Part shown: positions 33,732-42,665 of the stretch, piece by piece
How positions within the stretch are numbered: the first letter of the stretch is position 1
How the letters are laid out: every line of letters starts with the position of its first letter
Assembly: GCA_965232165.1 (NCBI GenBank)
Contig: CBDDOY010000002.1
Location: 434,001-498,000 of the forward strand
DNA: 64,000 nt
Reading direction: 5' to 3'
DNA from: UBA2779 sp965232165
GTDB taxonomy: Bacteria > Spirochaetota > Spirochaetia > DSM-2461
The notes under the pieces: generated by a model
Databases searched by the model: none
What the model was told of the DNA's origin: nothing
Seen by the model: only the letters and a program-made list of their open reading frames with translations
Position numbers and translations under genes: made by a program

Positions 33732-34758
33732 GGGTTATCAGCATGGCATCTCCATAAGAGTAGAAGCGGTATTCCTCTTCGGCGGCGAGCCTGTATGCCT
33801 CCAGAAGCCTCTCATGCCCTGCAAAGGCAGAGACCATCATGATGAGACTCGATTTCGGCGTGTGGAAGTTCGTGAACAACTCATCGACCAGCCCGAACTC
33901 ATAGCCGGGATAGATGAACAGATCGGTCACGCCGTGGCCCGCTCTGAGATGTGTGCCGTTCCAGGCCGATTCCAGGGTGCGCACAGTTGTTGTTCCGACG
34001 GCGAGAATGGGTCGGCCCTCCCGCTTGGCGGTCTCGACAGCCTGGGCTGTCTCTTCCGGCACGTGAAAAGATTCTCGGTGCATGAGGTGGTCTTCTATGC
34101 TTTCACAGCGCACCGGAAGGAATGTCCCTGAACCCACTTTCAGGGTTACCCACGCAAATTGAATTTCACGATCCTCAAGGGCCTTCAATATTTCAGGGGT
34201 GAAATGCAGCCCGGCTGTGGGAGCCGCCACGGAGCCGACTTCCCGGGCATAGACCGTCTGATAGTTTTCACAGTCAATAGGAGCATCTGCACGGCGTATG
34301 TAAGGAGGGAGGGGCATGTGCCCGAAGCGCTCAAACCAATCTTCGGACGGCGGCGGTTTCAGGGTGAGTATGACGGTATTATCCCCACTGAAGCCGATGA
34401 TGCGGCCCTCTGCCCCGTCCGGGAACAGCCATCTCTGTCCGTATCGCTTCCTTTTCATCTTGTCTGCCATGCATTCCCAATCACCGTTGGCGATTCTCCG
34501 GAGGAAGAGAAATTCTCCCTTGCCGCCGGTTGTCTGATTCGTTGCAAAGAGCCGTGCCTTACGCACCCTTGTGTCATTGAAAACGACGAGGGTGCCCGGT
34601 TTCAGAAGCACCGGCAGGTCCCGAACCTTCCTGTGCGCAGCAAGGCGAGCCGAGCCGTTTCGCTCCAGGACCATCAGGCGGCTGCAGCCCCGTTCCTTAA
34701 GGGGGGTTTGGGCGATGAGGCGCTCCGGAAGATCAAAAGAGAAGAGGCTGGTCTTCAT
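33718..34758 (-). CDS. queA: S-adenosylmethionine:tRNA ribosyltransferase-isomerase
   Basis: Transfers the ribosyl part of SAM to 7-aminomethyl-7-deazaguanine in tRNA to give epoxyqueuosine. The 346 residues carry FDLPERLIAQTPLKERGCSRL, VFNDTRVRKARLF, YQTVYAREVGSVAAPTAGLH, FVTLKVGSGTF-like WVTLKVGSGTFLPVR and PKSSLIMMVSAFAGHERLL. It overlaps ruvB by 26 bp and cobD by 14 bp; ruvAB-queA is a common bacterial order. Confidence 0.97.
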   Translation of the reverse strand: MKTSLFSFDLPERLIAQTPLKERGCSRLMVLERNGSARLAAHRKVRDLPVLLKPGTLVVFNDTRVRKARLFATNQTTGGKGEFLFLRRIANGDWECMADKMKRKRYGQRWLFPDGAEGRIIGFSGDNTVILTLKPPPSEDWFERFGHMPLPPYIRRADAPIDCENYQTVYAREVGSVAAPTAGLHFTPEILKALEDREIQFAWVTLKVGSGTFLPVRCESIEDHLMHRESFHVPEETAQAVETAKREGRPILAVGTTTVRTLESAWNGTHLRAGHGVTDLFIYPGYEFGLVDELFTNFHTPKSSLIMMVSAFAGHERLLEAYRLAAEEEYRFYSYGDAMLITRGAA

Positions 34759-35755
34759 GGCCGCTCTGCTTCCTCCCGAGATGCTTATAGGCCAAGTCTG
34801 TGACGGCCCTTCCTCTTGGGGTGCGCTGGAGGAATCCTTTCTGAATCAGATAGGGTTCATAGAAATCCTCGAGTGCATCAATACCTTCGCCGATGCTGAT
34901 GGCCAGGGTTTCGGCGCCGACGGGTCCGCCGCCATAGCGGTCTATGATGGCTTCCAGGATGCGTCTGTCCTGTTCTTCCAGACCTTCGAGGTCGATTCTG
35001 AGCCGGGACAGGCCATTTTCGACGATGGCTGAGGTCACCTTGCCGCTGCTCTCTACCTGGGCGTAGTCACGCATGCGGCGTAACAGCCGGTTGGCTACCC
35101 TCGGTGTGCCGCGGCTGCAGCGCGCCAGCAGGGCTGCGGCTTCCTCCTCTATATCAATGTCGAGTATATGAGCGCTTCGATGGATGATATCGTTGAGTTC
35201 GGCCTGATCATAATAATCGATGCGTAACGTAATCCCGAAACGGGTAAAGAGGGGACTCGATACACGGCCCGGCTTCGTGGTCGCCCCTGCCAGGGTGAAG
35301 GGCGGTACGGGAATTCTCACTGTCCTGGCCGCCGGTCCCTGACCGATGATCCAGTCCAGTTCGTAATCTTCCATGGCGATATAGAGCATCTCTTCTATGG
35401 CCGGCTTAAGACGGTGAATTTCGTCGATGAAGAACACCGAACGATCAGGTATGGTGGAAAGGATACCGGCGAGGTCCTTGGGTTTATCCAGAGCCGGGGC
35501 CGATGTAACCTTGAATTCCGCTTCAAGCTCATTGGCCATGATGCCGGCCAATGTTGTCTTCCCTAACCCCGGTGGACCGCTGATAAACACATGATCCAGC
35601 GGTTCCTTCCGTTGTACGGCGGCCTGAATGAAGACCGAGAGATTCTTTTTCAGATCGGATTGTCCTTGGAAGTCGCCCAGGCTGCGCGGCCTGATGCCGA
35701 TGTCCTGCCGATCTTCATCTCCGATATCCGATGGTTCCAGTATGTGCTCGTTCAT
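34733..35755 (-). CDS. ruvB: Holliday junction branch-migration helicase RuvB
   Basis: AAA+ motor that drives branch migration with RuvA. The 340 residues have the Walker A GPPGLGKTTLA, Walker B FIDEIHRL, sensor region AGATTKPGRVSSPLFTRFG, the arginine-finger and RFGITLRIDYY segments, and the winged-helix end (GGGPVGAETLAISIGE, YLIQKGFLQRTPRGR). It starts 4 bp after ruvA. Confidence 0.98.
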   Translation of the reverse strand: MNEHILEPSDIGDEDRQDIGIRPRSLGDFQGQSDLKKNLSVFIQAAVQRKEPLDHVFISGPPGLGKTTLAGIMANELEAEFKVTSAPALDKPKDLAGILSTIPDRSVFFIDEIHRLKPAIEEMLYIAMEDYELDWIIGQGPAARTVRIPVPPFTLAGATTKPGRVSSPLFTRFGITLRIDYYDQAELNDIIHRSAHILDIDIEEEAAALLARCSRGTPRVANRLLRRMRDYAQVESSGKVTSAIVENGLSRLRIDLEGLEEQDRRILEAIIDRYGGGPVGAETLAISIGEGIDALEDFYEPYLIQKGFLQRTPRGRAVTDLAYKHLGRKQSGHEDQPLLF

Positions 35756-35759
35756 GCCG

Positions 35760-36356
35760 TCAAGAACTCAATGCGATGATTGCACGCCTGAGTATTTCTC
35801 CTTCTCGCTCCGCCTCATCCACGCCGGATAAATCGTCTTCCGACAGGATGAACGACACCGCCTTGGCTGCGCTGACGGCATCGAATCCCATGGACGTGAG
35901 TGCCGACACAACATCTTTCTCCTTCCTGGATTTACTGCCGGAAGCCTCCTGGCTGTCCGTGAGTTTCCCCCGAAGCTGAAGGACAATCTTCTGGGCGGTC
36001 TTCTTCCCGAGACCGGGGATGGCGGCCAGTGTCTCAATATCTTCCTGATCCAGTGCCGCGATGAGGCGCTGGGCTGTGATGCCCGAGAGTATCTTGCGGG
36101 CCAGGGAAGGCCCGACGCCATTCGCCGAAATCAGGGCAAGAAACAGCCGCCGTTCGAGGGAAGACCCAAAACCGTAGAGTTTCATCGAATCCTGAACATG
36201 GTGGAGGTAGGTGTAGAGCCGGGCCGGACTGCCAATGGCCGGCAGCGCGGCCAGGGTAGATGAACTGGTGTCGATGGACCATTCAATACCGCCGGTCTCA
36301 ATGCCGACGCTATCCTCGCCCTTGAAGGTCAACATGCCGCTGATACTGTTTACCAT
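35760..36356 (-). CDS. ruvA: Holliday junction DNA-binding protein RuvA
   Basis: Tetramer that binds four-way junctions and loads RuvB. The 198 residues show the OB-fold start MVNSISGMLTFKGEDSVGIE, the helix-hairpin-helix pairs (ALISANGVGPSLARKILSGI, LAAIPGLGKKTAQKIVLQLR), a Ser/Lys linker and the C-terminal RuvB-binding domain (VSALTSMGFDAVSAAKAV). It overlaps ruvC by 7 bp. Confidence 0.95.
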   Translation of the reverse strand: MVNSISGMLTFKGEDSVGIETGGIEWSIDTSSSTLAALPAIGSPARLYTYLHHVQDSMKLYGFGSSLERRLFLALISANGVGPSLARKILSGITAQRLIAALDQEDIETLAAIPGLGKKTAQKIVLQLRGKLTDSQEASGSKSRKEKDVVSALTSMGFDAVSAAKAVSFILSEDDLSGVDEAEREGEILRRAIIALSS

Positions 36357-36832
36357 GGCATTTCATGATGGATCAGGGTTATCGCAACCGCCAGGGCATC
36401 GGCGGAATGGTCGCTCTTCGGTGTCTCTCCGAGGGCAAGAATTATCTTTATCATGTTCTGCACCTGTTCCTTGTCGGCTTGGCCAGTGCCTACAATCGAC
36501 TGTTTGACCGTATTGGGCGTGTATTCCTTTACCACCAAGTTGTTCTGGGCGGCGGCCAACAGCACGACCCCCATGGCCTGTGCCACCGGTAAGGCTGAAC
36601 TGATGTTCCGCTTGAAGAACAGTTTCTCCACACCCATGGCCACCGGTTTTGATGCCTCTAGCAGGCTCGTTATCTCCCTGTAGAGTTCCAATAGACGTCT
36701 CTCAGGAGTATGGGAGGAATTGGTGGCAATTATGCCGTGATTCACATGTCTGTGGCGGATGCCATCGGTGTCAATCAATCCCCATCCCGTACGGGCGAAG
36801 CCTGGATCCAAGCCCAATATGCGGTAATTCAC
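36350..36832 (-). CDS. ruvC: Holliday junction resolvase RuvC
   Basis: Endonuclease that cuts Holliday junctions. The 160 residues begin RILGLDPGFARTGWGLID with the first catalytic Asp, then AMGVEKLFFKRNISSALPVA (Glu), EYTPNTVKQSIVGTGQADKE, and end SDHSADALAVAITLIHH with the last acidic residues. Overlaps yebC by 4 bp and ruvA by 7 bp. Confidence 0.97.
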   Translation of the reverse strand: MNYRILGLDPGFARTGWGLIDTDGIRHRHVNHGIIATNSSHTPERRLLELYREITSLLEASKPVAMGVEKLFFKRNISSALPVAQAMGVVLLAAAQNNLVVKEYTPNTVKQSIVGTGQADKEQVQNMIKIILALGETPKSDHSADALAVAITLIHHEMPW

Positions 36833-37572
36833 TCCATGAACTCGTAGTTTCTAGGAAAATCGAGGTTGGATGCTACCGATTGGACATCGTCGCAATCCTC
36901 TAATCTCTCGATAAGACGCAGAACCTTCGCCGTGGCTTCGGCATCAAGGGAAACCGTGTTATCGGGCATCATGAGCATCTCGGCATCCACTTGTTTAAAG
37001 GACTTCGCCTCCAGCGCCTCGAGTAAACTATTGAAGTTCGATGGCTCGGTGATGACTTCGATGAGGCCATCCTCATCTGTTACATCCTCCGCACCGGCTT
37101 CGATTGCCGCCTCGAACAGTTTTTCGAAATCGACGCTTTCACTCTCATATACAATCAGACCCTTGCGGCTGAACATATAAGACACCGCCCCGGTAGCGGC
37201 GAGCTGTCCGCCGCCTTTTGACAGGACAGTGCGGACATCTGCGGCCGTGCGGTTTTTGTTATCGGTGAGGGTTTCAATCAGCAGTCCAACACCGCCGTGG
37301 GCGTATGCCTCATAACTTAATTCGATGTAATCGGCGCCTTCAAGGCCGCCTACTCCCTTCTTGATGGCCCGTTCGATGTTATCCTTGGGCATGTTCTCGG
37401 CCTTGGCCTTCAGCAAGATGGTTCGAAGCCTGGGGTTGGCTTCTTCATCACCGCCGCCTAAGCGGGATGCAACCGTAATTTCCCTGATAATCTTGGTGAA
37501 TATCTTACCCCGCTTCGCATCGGCGGCCCCCTTTTTATGCTTGATTGTGTGCCATTTGCTATGACCTGACAT
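36829..37572 (-). CDS. yebC: YebC/PmpR-family protein
   Basis: The 247-residue protein starts MSGHSKWHTIKHKKGAADAK and has FTKIIREITVASRLGGGDEE and GVGLLIETLTDNKNRTAADV of the family. YebC-type proteins act at the ribosome on proline-rich stalling motifs and, in some reports, as transcription regulators (PmpR). A strong RBS (AGGAGAACAC) precedes the ATG. It is the first gene of the 12-gene unit that runs to hemL; the yebC-ruvCAB order is widespread. Confidence 0.96.
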   Translation of the reverse strand: MSGHSKWHTIKHKKGAADAKRGKIFTKIIREITVASRLGGGDEEANPRLRTILLKAKAENMPKDNIERAIKKGVGGLEGADYIELSYEAYAHGGVGLLIETLTDNKNRTAADVRTVLSKGGGQLAATGAVSYMFSRKGLIVYESESVDFEKLFEAAIEAGAEDVTDEDGLIEVITEPSNFNSLLEALEAKSFKQVDAEMLMMPDNTVSLDAEATAKVLRLIERLEDCDDVQSVASNLDFPRNYEFME

Positions 37573-37735
37573 GTGTTCTCCTAATGAAAGATATCTTATG
37601 TCATTGGGAGGGCTTGGTCAAGGCGGAGATTTCTGGGAAGAAGTCTCCGCCTGCCCTTGGCATAATTCCCCCAAGAATCTATCATTCTTGCAAGGTTACG
37701 CAGATGCCAATTTTTATATTTCAAGGAGGTTCATC

Positions 37736-37789
37736 ATGAACCGTACCAGAACTCAGAATCCGCTCACCCCCCTCCCCCCCGCTGCATGA
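37736..37789 (+). CDS. 17-codon ORF with strong RBS and C-tracts upstream of the exported-protein gene
   Basis: AAGGAGG lies 6 nt before ATG 37736, the best ribosome site in this stretch, yet the frame stops after MNRTRTQNPLTPLPPAA. The codons include a C6-T-C7 tract (about 37766-37780). With one C fewer the frame would run 43 codons and end at TAA 37866-37868, directly against the ATG of the next gene. It may be a leader peptide or a slippage-controlled switch. No family is recognisable. Confidence 0.35.
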   Translation: MNRTRTQNPLTPLPPAA

Positions 37790-37817
37790 TATAAAGCGGC
37801 TCGCACTCGAATGCATG

Positions 37818-37847
37818 TTGAATACTCCCGCCTGCTGTGGGTATAAT
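37818..37847 (+). promoter_or_regulatory. Probable promoter before the exported-protein gene
   Basis: TTGAAT (37818-37823) and a perfect TATAAT (37842-37847) are separated by 18 bp, 21 bp before ATG 37869. A start near 37854 leaves a leader of about 15 nt holding GGGGGC as ribosome site. It would bypass the upstream short ORF. Confidence 0.45.
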
Positions 37848-37868
37848 CTGCTGTTACTGGGGGCTTAA

Positions 37869-38711
37869 ATGAATAAGCACACATCCGTTTTTCTTGTACT
37901 GATGCTTTTTGCCGCAGCAGTACTCTTTGCCAATGACGCTGATTTCCCTGTTGCCGCAGGAATGACCCTGACCGGTCTTTCCGGATTAGTTGTCGTACCT
38001 GACGCACAAATTGGTCATGGCGGCGGCAGCCTTGGGCTCAATCTTGGCTATTCCCTGATTCTTGCCGGGGGACCGGTTTTCGATCATCTTCCAAGATTTT
38101 TACTGACTATATCCAAGAAGTTTGAACTTGCCGGATTACTTCATATTGGTGAAGACGGCTTGAAAAACGGCGTGGTTAGCACGAAATTTCAAGTGCTTGA
38201 GAAAGAAGGGACAATGTTGGCCCTTGGAGGAGATATAGAATTACCCAATTCCGATATGGCTCAAGGTGAGAACGCAAAAATCTACCTGTCGGCTACCTTC
38301 AGAAGCAGGGTTTTCAATTTGCCGGCGGCAAGCACCATGACATTCGGCTGGAATTTGCTGTATAAGGGAGATTTCAGCAGTCAGCTCATCTATGGAATGG
38401 GTCTTTCAATAGGTTTATTGCCAAAGGCCCGACATAACTTCCTGCTGTGGGTAACCGATTACTCGAATTTCTCCTATTCGGTTCATGGGGCCCTTGTCGA
38501 TGCTGCCGACAAGGGGGCATTGAACACAGGATTGCGATTCAATCCAACAAAAGACGGGGATTTCAATCTGATCATCGACATCATGGCAACGGATTTACTG
38601 GATACAAGCCGGGGAGTATCCTTTTCAATTTGGGGAGGCTTCTTATTGGGCAAAGAAGCGGATAAATCAGATGCAAATGCCGAAAAACTGGAGTCACTGC
38701 GCTATGAGTGA
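37869..38711 (+). CDS. Exported beta-barrel-like protein of unknown function
   Basis: 280 residues with a clear signal peptide (MNKHTSVFLVLMLFAAAVLF, cut after Ala-Asn). The mature part alternates Gly/aromatic strands (GGGSLGLNLGYSLILAGG, TMTFGWNLLYKGDFSSQLIY, FNLIIDIMATDLLDTSRG, FSIWGGFLLG), as in small outer-membrane barrels or spirochaete surface proteins. Function is unknown. The end overlaps the UPRT-family gene by 8 bp, so it heads an operon with that gene and the TPR lipoprotein. Confidence 0.7.
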   Translation: MNKHTSVFLVLMLFAAAVLFANDADFPVAAGMTLTGLSGLVVVPDAQIGHGGGSLGLNLGYSLILAGGPVFDHLPRFLLTISKKFELAGLLHIGEDGLKNGVVSTKFQVLEKEGTMLALGGDIELPNSDMAQGENAKIYLSATFRSRVFNLPAASTMTFGWNLLYKGDFSSQLIYGMGLSIGLLPKARHNFLLWVTDYSNFSYSVHGALVDAADKGALNTGLRFNPTKDGDFNLIIDIMATDLLDTSRGVSFSIWGGFLLGKEADKSDANAEKLESLRYE

Positions 38712-39771
38712 TAGTATCGTTCTCAAGGCAGAGGACTTAGATGGATACCTCACAGATTCGGACAGGGACAGTATATCTCAGATGCACGAATACTATGAGG
38801 AGGCCATAACCGCTTTCAAGGTCTTGAACGCCGGTGTATCCAAGTCCTCCCTGATTTCATCAGAAACAGACAAAATCATTGGCTTCTATGAAAAAATGGG
38901 TAAATTCATGCAGAGAATTTGCGCACAGGAGCCCACTCTCCATGTATATAGCTTTCAAACTCCGCCAAATCAGCATGGCGAGGTTTCCAGGCTCATAGCA
39001 AAACTCAGAGACAGCAGGACAGGACAAGATGAGTTTGTATACTATATTCAGCGCGCCTATGAACTCTTGTTCAACCTCGCTTGGGGCGGGGGTGAAGAGC
39101 GCAAAAGAAACCATCTGATTGTCAAAACACCGGTGATGCAGCCTGTTCAAAACTATGCTGTCCATAAGATACCCGATGTCGATGAGAGCACAAACGATAC
39201 GGTGATGTGTGTGATGCTCCGAGGAGCCCTCCTGCCGTCTATGATTATGAGCAAGGAGATACAAGAGTATAGTTCGGTCGGCTATGTTACACCATTTGCC
39301 CTGTTTCGAATAAGCAGGGACGATACAAAAAGAATAAATGATATGGAATACATACTGGACCTGAATATGTCCTATTTTGATCTTGCATCATTGCAGGGAA
39401 AAAATCTTATCTTTGCCGATCCCATGAATGCGACCGGAGGAAGCATGGTGACGATCATCAAATATCTGCTTTCAAAGGGAATAAAGCCACAATCGGTGAA
39501 GGCCTTCAACGTGATCGCCTCTCTTCAAGGTGCCCTCCAAATCATCCGCTCTGTCGAGAATATTGATGTCTACACGCTGTGGATGGACCCTGTTCTCAGT
39601 GATTCCGCCTACATCATTCCCGGCCTTGGGGATGCCGGGGACAGAATCAACGGCAAAGACACCGACCACCGGAGAAATCTGATTCAACTCATAGCCCATT
39701 ACGGCCACGGACTTACCTCTCTCTATAGAGCGCAAGTAAGGGAAGTTGAACGAACGGTGCTTGGAGGATGA
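38704..39771 (+). CDS. Uracil-phosphoribosyltransferase-family protein with long N-terminal extension
   Basis: From ATG 38704 (355 residues). The C-terminal ~200 residues follow UPRTase: RGALLPSMIMSKEIQ, the PRPP loop FADPMNATGGSMVTII, VKAFNVIASLQGALQIIRS, and the uracil-binding PGLGDAGDRINGK. The first ~150 residues are a helical region I do not recognise (YYEEAITAFKVLNAG, QRAYELLFNLAWGGGEER). Normal UPRT is about 210 residues. It may salvage uracil (uracil + PRPP to UMP), or the extension may regulate it or change its substrate. It lies between an exported protein and a lipoprotein, an unusual place for a salvage enzyme. Confidence 0.8.
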   Translation: MSDSIVLKAEDLDGYLTDSDRDSISQMHEYYEEAITAFKVLNAGVSKSSLISSETDKIIGFYEKMGKFMQRICAQEPTLHVYSFQTPPNQHGEVSRLIAKLRDSRTGQDEFVYYIQRAYELLFNLAWGGGEERKRNHLIVKTPVMQPVQNYAVHKIPDVDESTNDTVMCVMLRGALLPSMIMSKEIQEYSSVGYVTPFALFRISRDDTKRINDMEYILDLNMSYFDLASLQGKNLIFADPMNATGGSMVTIIKYLLSKGIKPQSVKAFNVIASLQGALQIIRSVENIDVYTLWMDPVLSDSAYIIPGLGDAGDRINGKDTDHRRNLIQLIAHYGHGLTSLYRAQVREVERTVLGG

Positions 39772-40715
39772 TACACCTACGGCAGGGGGCCATCTGTGTA
39801 ACAGTTCTAAGCCTATTGACTTTGCCGATCGGATGCACAACCTGGACTCGAACCGAACAGTCTGCTATTGAGGCATACAATGAAGGCAATGCCTTCAGAG
39901 AGCAGAAGAGACTCGAAAAGGCGGCACAAGCTTACCGGATCGCCTTAACCTTCCAGCCTAGAATGGCCGCCGCTTCATTCAACCTTGCCCTAACCCTGAC
40001 CGACATGGGAAAGGAAGAAGAGGCATCTGAAATACTTCTGGCGCTGAAGAAAAGAAATCAAACCAACCTTCGTCTCATAAGGGCATTAGGCTGGGTGGCA
40101 CGGCACGAAGGCGATCTCATAACTTCACTGGCATACTATCTTGAAGCCTTGGCGGTATTTGAAGGAGATATAGTATCCCTTGAAAATCTGGTCGAAATCT
40201 ATGGGCAGCTTAGGCAGTACGGAAATGCGATAAAGTATCAGAAGAAACTCCTTGTCTTCGATGATTCGGCAGAGAATCGCATCAAACTCGCCAATTTGTA
40301 TTCTCTGAACAATTTACCCCAGGAGGCCCTTCTCGAATACCAATGGGTATTTGCCAGTACCGATCCGGAACCTGATTTCCTTCTGGAAGCCGGTGAAATC
40401 GCCGAAGCCATCGACCTCTTTGATGAGGCGGCCAGTTATTATCGACAGGCGGCACAAATTGATGCCCCGGTGAGTAAGTATGCCTGGTTCAGGCTTTCCC
40501 GATTGCTTCTGCTGCATTTCATCAATTTCGAACTTGGAATTGAAGCCTTTAAGCAGGCAGTAGATAAAGGCTTTCAAGACGACGAGGAATTCTACAAATT
40601 GCTGCAGGATATTGAACCGGAACTGATACCCGCAATTCAGGAATTGATTGGTACTCAGGAGGATGCGGATGATTCCGGGCAGCAGATAGAAGAGACTGTC
40701 AGTAACGAGAATTAA
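39768..40715 (+). CDS. TPR-repeat lipoprotein
   Basis: 315 residues. A signal ends in the lipobox LPIGC (Cys 23), followed by tandem 34-residue TPR helices (AYNEGNAFREQKRLEKAAQA, ASFNLALTLTDMGKEEEASE, YLEALAVFEGDIVSLENLVE, ASYYRQAAQID), a scaffold for protein contacts at the outer membrane or in the periplasm. Partners are unknown. GGAGG abuts the ATG, and the ATG overlaps the UPRT-family stop as ATGA. Confidence 0.8.
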   Translation: MIHLRQGAICVTVLSLLTLPIGCTTWTRTEQSAIEAYNEGNAFREQKRLEKAAQAYRIALTFQPRMAAASFNLALTLTDMGKEEEASEILLALKKRNQTNLRLIRALGWVARHEGDLITSLAYYLEALAVFEGDIVSLENLVEIYGQLRQYGNAIKYQKKLLVFDDSAENRIKLANLYSLNNLPQEALLEYQWVFASTDPEPDFLLEAGEIAEAIDLFDEAASYYRQAAQIDAPVSKYAWFRLSRLLLLHFINFELGIEAFKQAVDKGFQDDEEFYKLLQDIEPELIPAIQELIGTQEDADDSGQQIEETVSNEN

Positions 40716-40727
40716 GAAATTCTAAAG

Positions 40728-40795
40728 GCATCTCTAAGACACCCCGTTTCTGAGTCGATTTTTCCAGATGCAGAGCGTTGACGGTTCATGCTTCC
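40728..40795 (-). repeat. Truncated, degenerate Rep1 copy
   Basis: GGCATCTCTAAGACACCCCG, then GAGTCGATTTTTCC and CGTTGACG follow the first half of inverted Rep1 with substitutions. The second half is missing. Confidence 0.45.
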
Positions 40796-41082
40796 CTGTC
40801 CAAAGTGCGGGGCTATAGCCTCTGCCTCGGTGAATCCAAAGAGCAATTCTTCATGGCCCGATCAGCACGGCGGACACTGCGGGGCGGGGGATGCGCCCTG
40901 AAGGAAAACTGATGAGATGTGCTTTGGCGACGAAATATCAATCCTCATCAATGAGCTTCTTAAGCCGGATATGCGCGGCTCCCGCTTCTCCGTCATGATT
41001 GGATAATAGGGGCTGTGGTGCGCACTGAAGCGAAGGGATGAACCCTGCCGGATCCGCAAGAAGCTGTTTTTCCAGCACCGCC
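40796..41082. other. Gene-free stretch downstream of adk
   Basis: No frame here looks coding. A plus frame starts MLPCPKCG but stops after about 37 residues, and a minus frame ends HIRLKKLIDED. Either could be a decayed gene, but I cannot assign them. Confidence 0.3.
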
Positions 41083-41715
41083 CTAAGCGACTTCCAGGAG
41101 AACCCTGATGGCATCAAAGACATCTTCCACTGAGCCTGCTCCATCTACATGGCGCAAGAGTCCGTGCTTCTCATACCAATCGATTAAGGGTGCTGTAGCC
41201 TCAGTGTAAACATTGAGCCGATTCTGAACGGCTTCTAGGGTGTCGTCCTTCCTGGTTTGCAGCTCAGCCCCGTCATCATCGCAGATGCCCTCTTTCTTCG
41301 GCGGTACAAATACTGTGTGATACAGCCTTCCGCATACTGGGCATGAACGGCGTCCGGTAAGCCGTCTGATAAGCACTTCATTCGCACAGTTGAGATTGAT
41401 GACACGATCTATCTCCGTGATTTCAGAAAGTGCCTCCGCCTGAGGAATGGTTCTGGGAAAACCATCAAAGATGAAGCCTTTTTGAGCATCGTCTCTTTCC
41501 AGCCGCAGCCGCACCATGGCAATTGTAAGCTCGTTGGGAACCAGGTCCCCGCGTTCCATGATGCTTTTCACCTTTGCCCCTAATTCAGTATTGTTACTGA
41601 CATTCTCCCTGAACAGATCACCGGTGGAAATATGCGGTACAGACAGGAGGACTTCGGTCTTTTTGGCCATTGTTCCTTTACCGGCCCCCGGCGGGCCGAG
41701 AAATATCATTCTCAT
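41083..41715 (-). CDS. adk: Adenylate kinase
   Basis: Balances AMP + ATP with 2 ADP. From ATG 41715, with GGGAGAA as RBS, it has 210 residues and begins MRMIFLGPPGAGKGTMAKK. Other motifs: HISTGDLFRENV, FIFDGFPRTIPQAEAL, LTGRRSCPVCGRLYHTVF and a LID zinc site made of CPVC plus a later CDDD (Cys-Cys-Cys-Asp type). The frame can be extended to 41754 but without RBS. Single gene, divergent from the next exported-protein gene. Confidence 0.97.
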   Translation of the reverse strand: MRMIFLGPPGAGKGTMAKKTEVLLSVPHISTGDLFRENVSNNTELGAKVKSIMERGDLVPNELTIAMVRLRLERDDAQKGFIFDGFPRTIPQAEALSEITEIDRVINLNCANEVLIRRLTGRRSCPVCGRLYHTVFVPPKKEGICDDDGAELQTRKDDTLEAVQNRLNVYTEATAPLIDWYEKHGLLRHVDGAGSVEDVFDAIRVLLEVA

Positions 41716-41861
41716 AGAGTTTCTCCCTAGGCGGACAGCATGGCTACCCGGCAATACCTCATTCTATAGGCGCAGGAGTTTTTAGTCAAATAACAGGTTC
41801 TCATGGATTAACCCGTCAGGATATATACATCAGTGCCATGCTTAGGTACTATGGGGCATAA

Positions 41862-42665
41862 ATGAAAAAATCTATATCCATCCGGCGTTTCATAATCCTA
41901 TTGATACTCGCTATTTCTTCACAAAATACAATCTATGGTGATCATAAGACGAGAACCGCGACACATGCGGTGTTCTTAGAGCTATCATTTAACAACCCTC
42001 ATTTTCTCGACAAACTGATATCCCCACTTCATAACCATGGTGTCGGCGGTGGTTTCGATTTGGGCTATCGGCTCAAAGCTCCTCATTTCGGCTTGAATGT
42101 CGCCATTGGCGGGGGATTTGGAAGCCTCTTCAGCAGAAATGCAGAACTGATCGATAGTGAGAATATCTTCGCCGATATGTCGATGATAATTGATGCGGTA
42201 TACCGTTTATCGGTATTTGAAGGCAGGGGTTGGCTGCTCCTCGGGATGCAGCTTGATTATCGGTTTCAGTTTTTTCAGTTATTTCATATTGATTCGTATG
42301 ATTGGAGCGGCGCATTATCCTTATCTCCCTTAATAGGGATTGAGTATGAATTCAAACGCGGGACACTGATGTCGTCCCTGGCTTTTTCATTCTTGAGCCT
42401 GGCTAATCGTCCGCCTTGGACCATTATGGATGATGAAATTGATATGCTGGCCAGTGATTCACCTCTGCTCATTCTGTTCAGAGGTGAAATCGTGTCAATG
42501 GATCGATATGCTCAATTGGACTATGATCTCCACTGGAACATGAGGCTCACTTCTCATTTAACGCTGATAACCGGCGGATCAATCCATTATATCATAACCA
42601 CAATGCCACAGCGGGCGGCATTTCTTACGGCCTGTATCGATGTAGGTGTACGCTATGAGTTCTAA
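41862..42665 (+). CDS. Exported protein, likely outer-membrane barrel, unknown function
   Basis: 267 residues with a basic N-terminus and hydrophobic signal (RFIILLILAISSQNTIYG). The mature chain is rich in alternating Gly/aromatic strands (GGGFDLGYRLKAPHFGLNVA, GWLLLGMQLDYRFQFFQLF) and ends in Phe (GVRYEF), the usual outer-membrane-protein terminus. It overlaps the S41-type lipoprotein gene by 11 bp, so the two are likely made together. Confidence 0.65.
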   Translation: MKKSISIRRFIILLILAISSQNTIYGDHKTRTATHAVFLELSFNNPHFLDKLISPLHNHGVGGGFDLGYRLKAPHFGLNVAIGGGFGSLFSRNAELIDSENIFADMSMIIDAVYRLSVFEGRGWLLLGMQLDYRFQFFQLFHIDSYDWSGALSLSPLIGIEYEFKRGTLMSSLAFSFLSLANRPPWTIMDDEIDMLASDSPLLILFRGEIVSMDRYAQLDYDLHWNMRLTSHLTLITGGSIHYIITTMPQRAAFLTACIDVGVRYEF

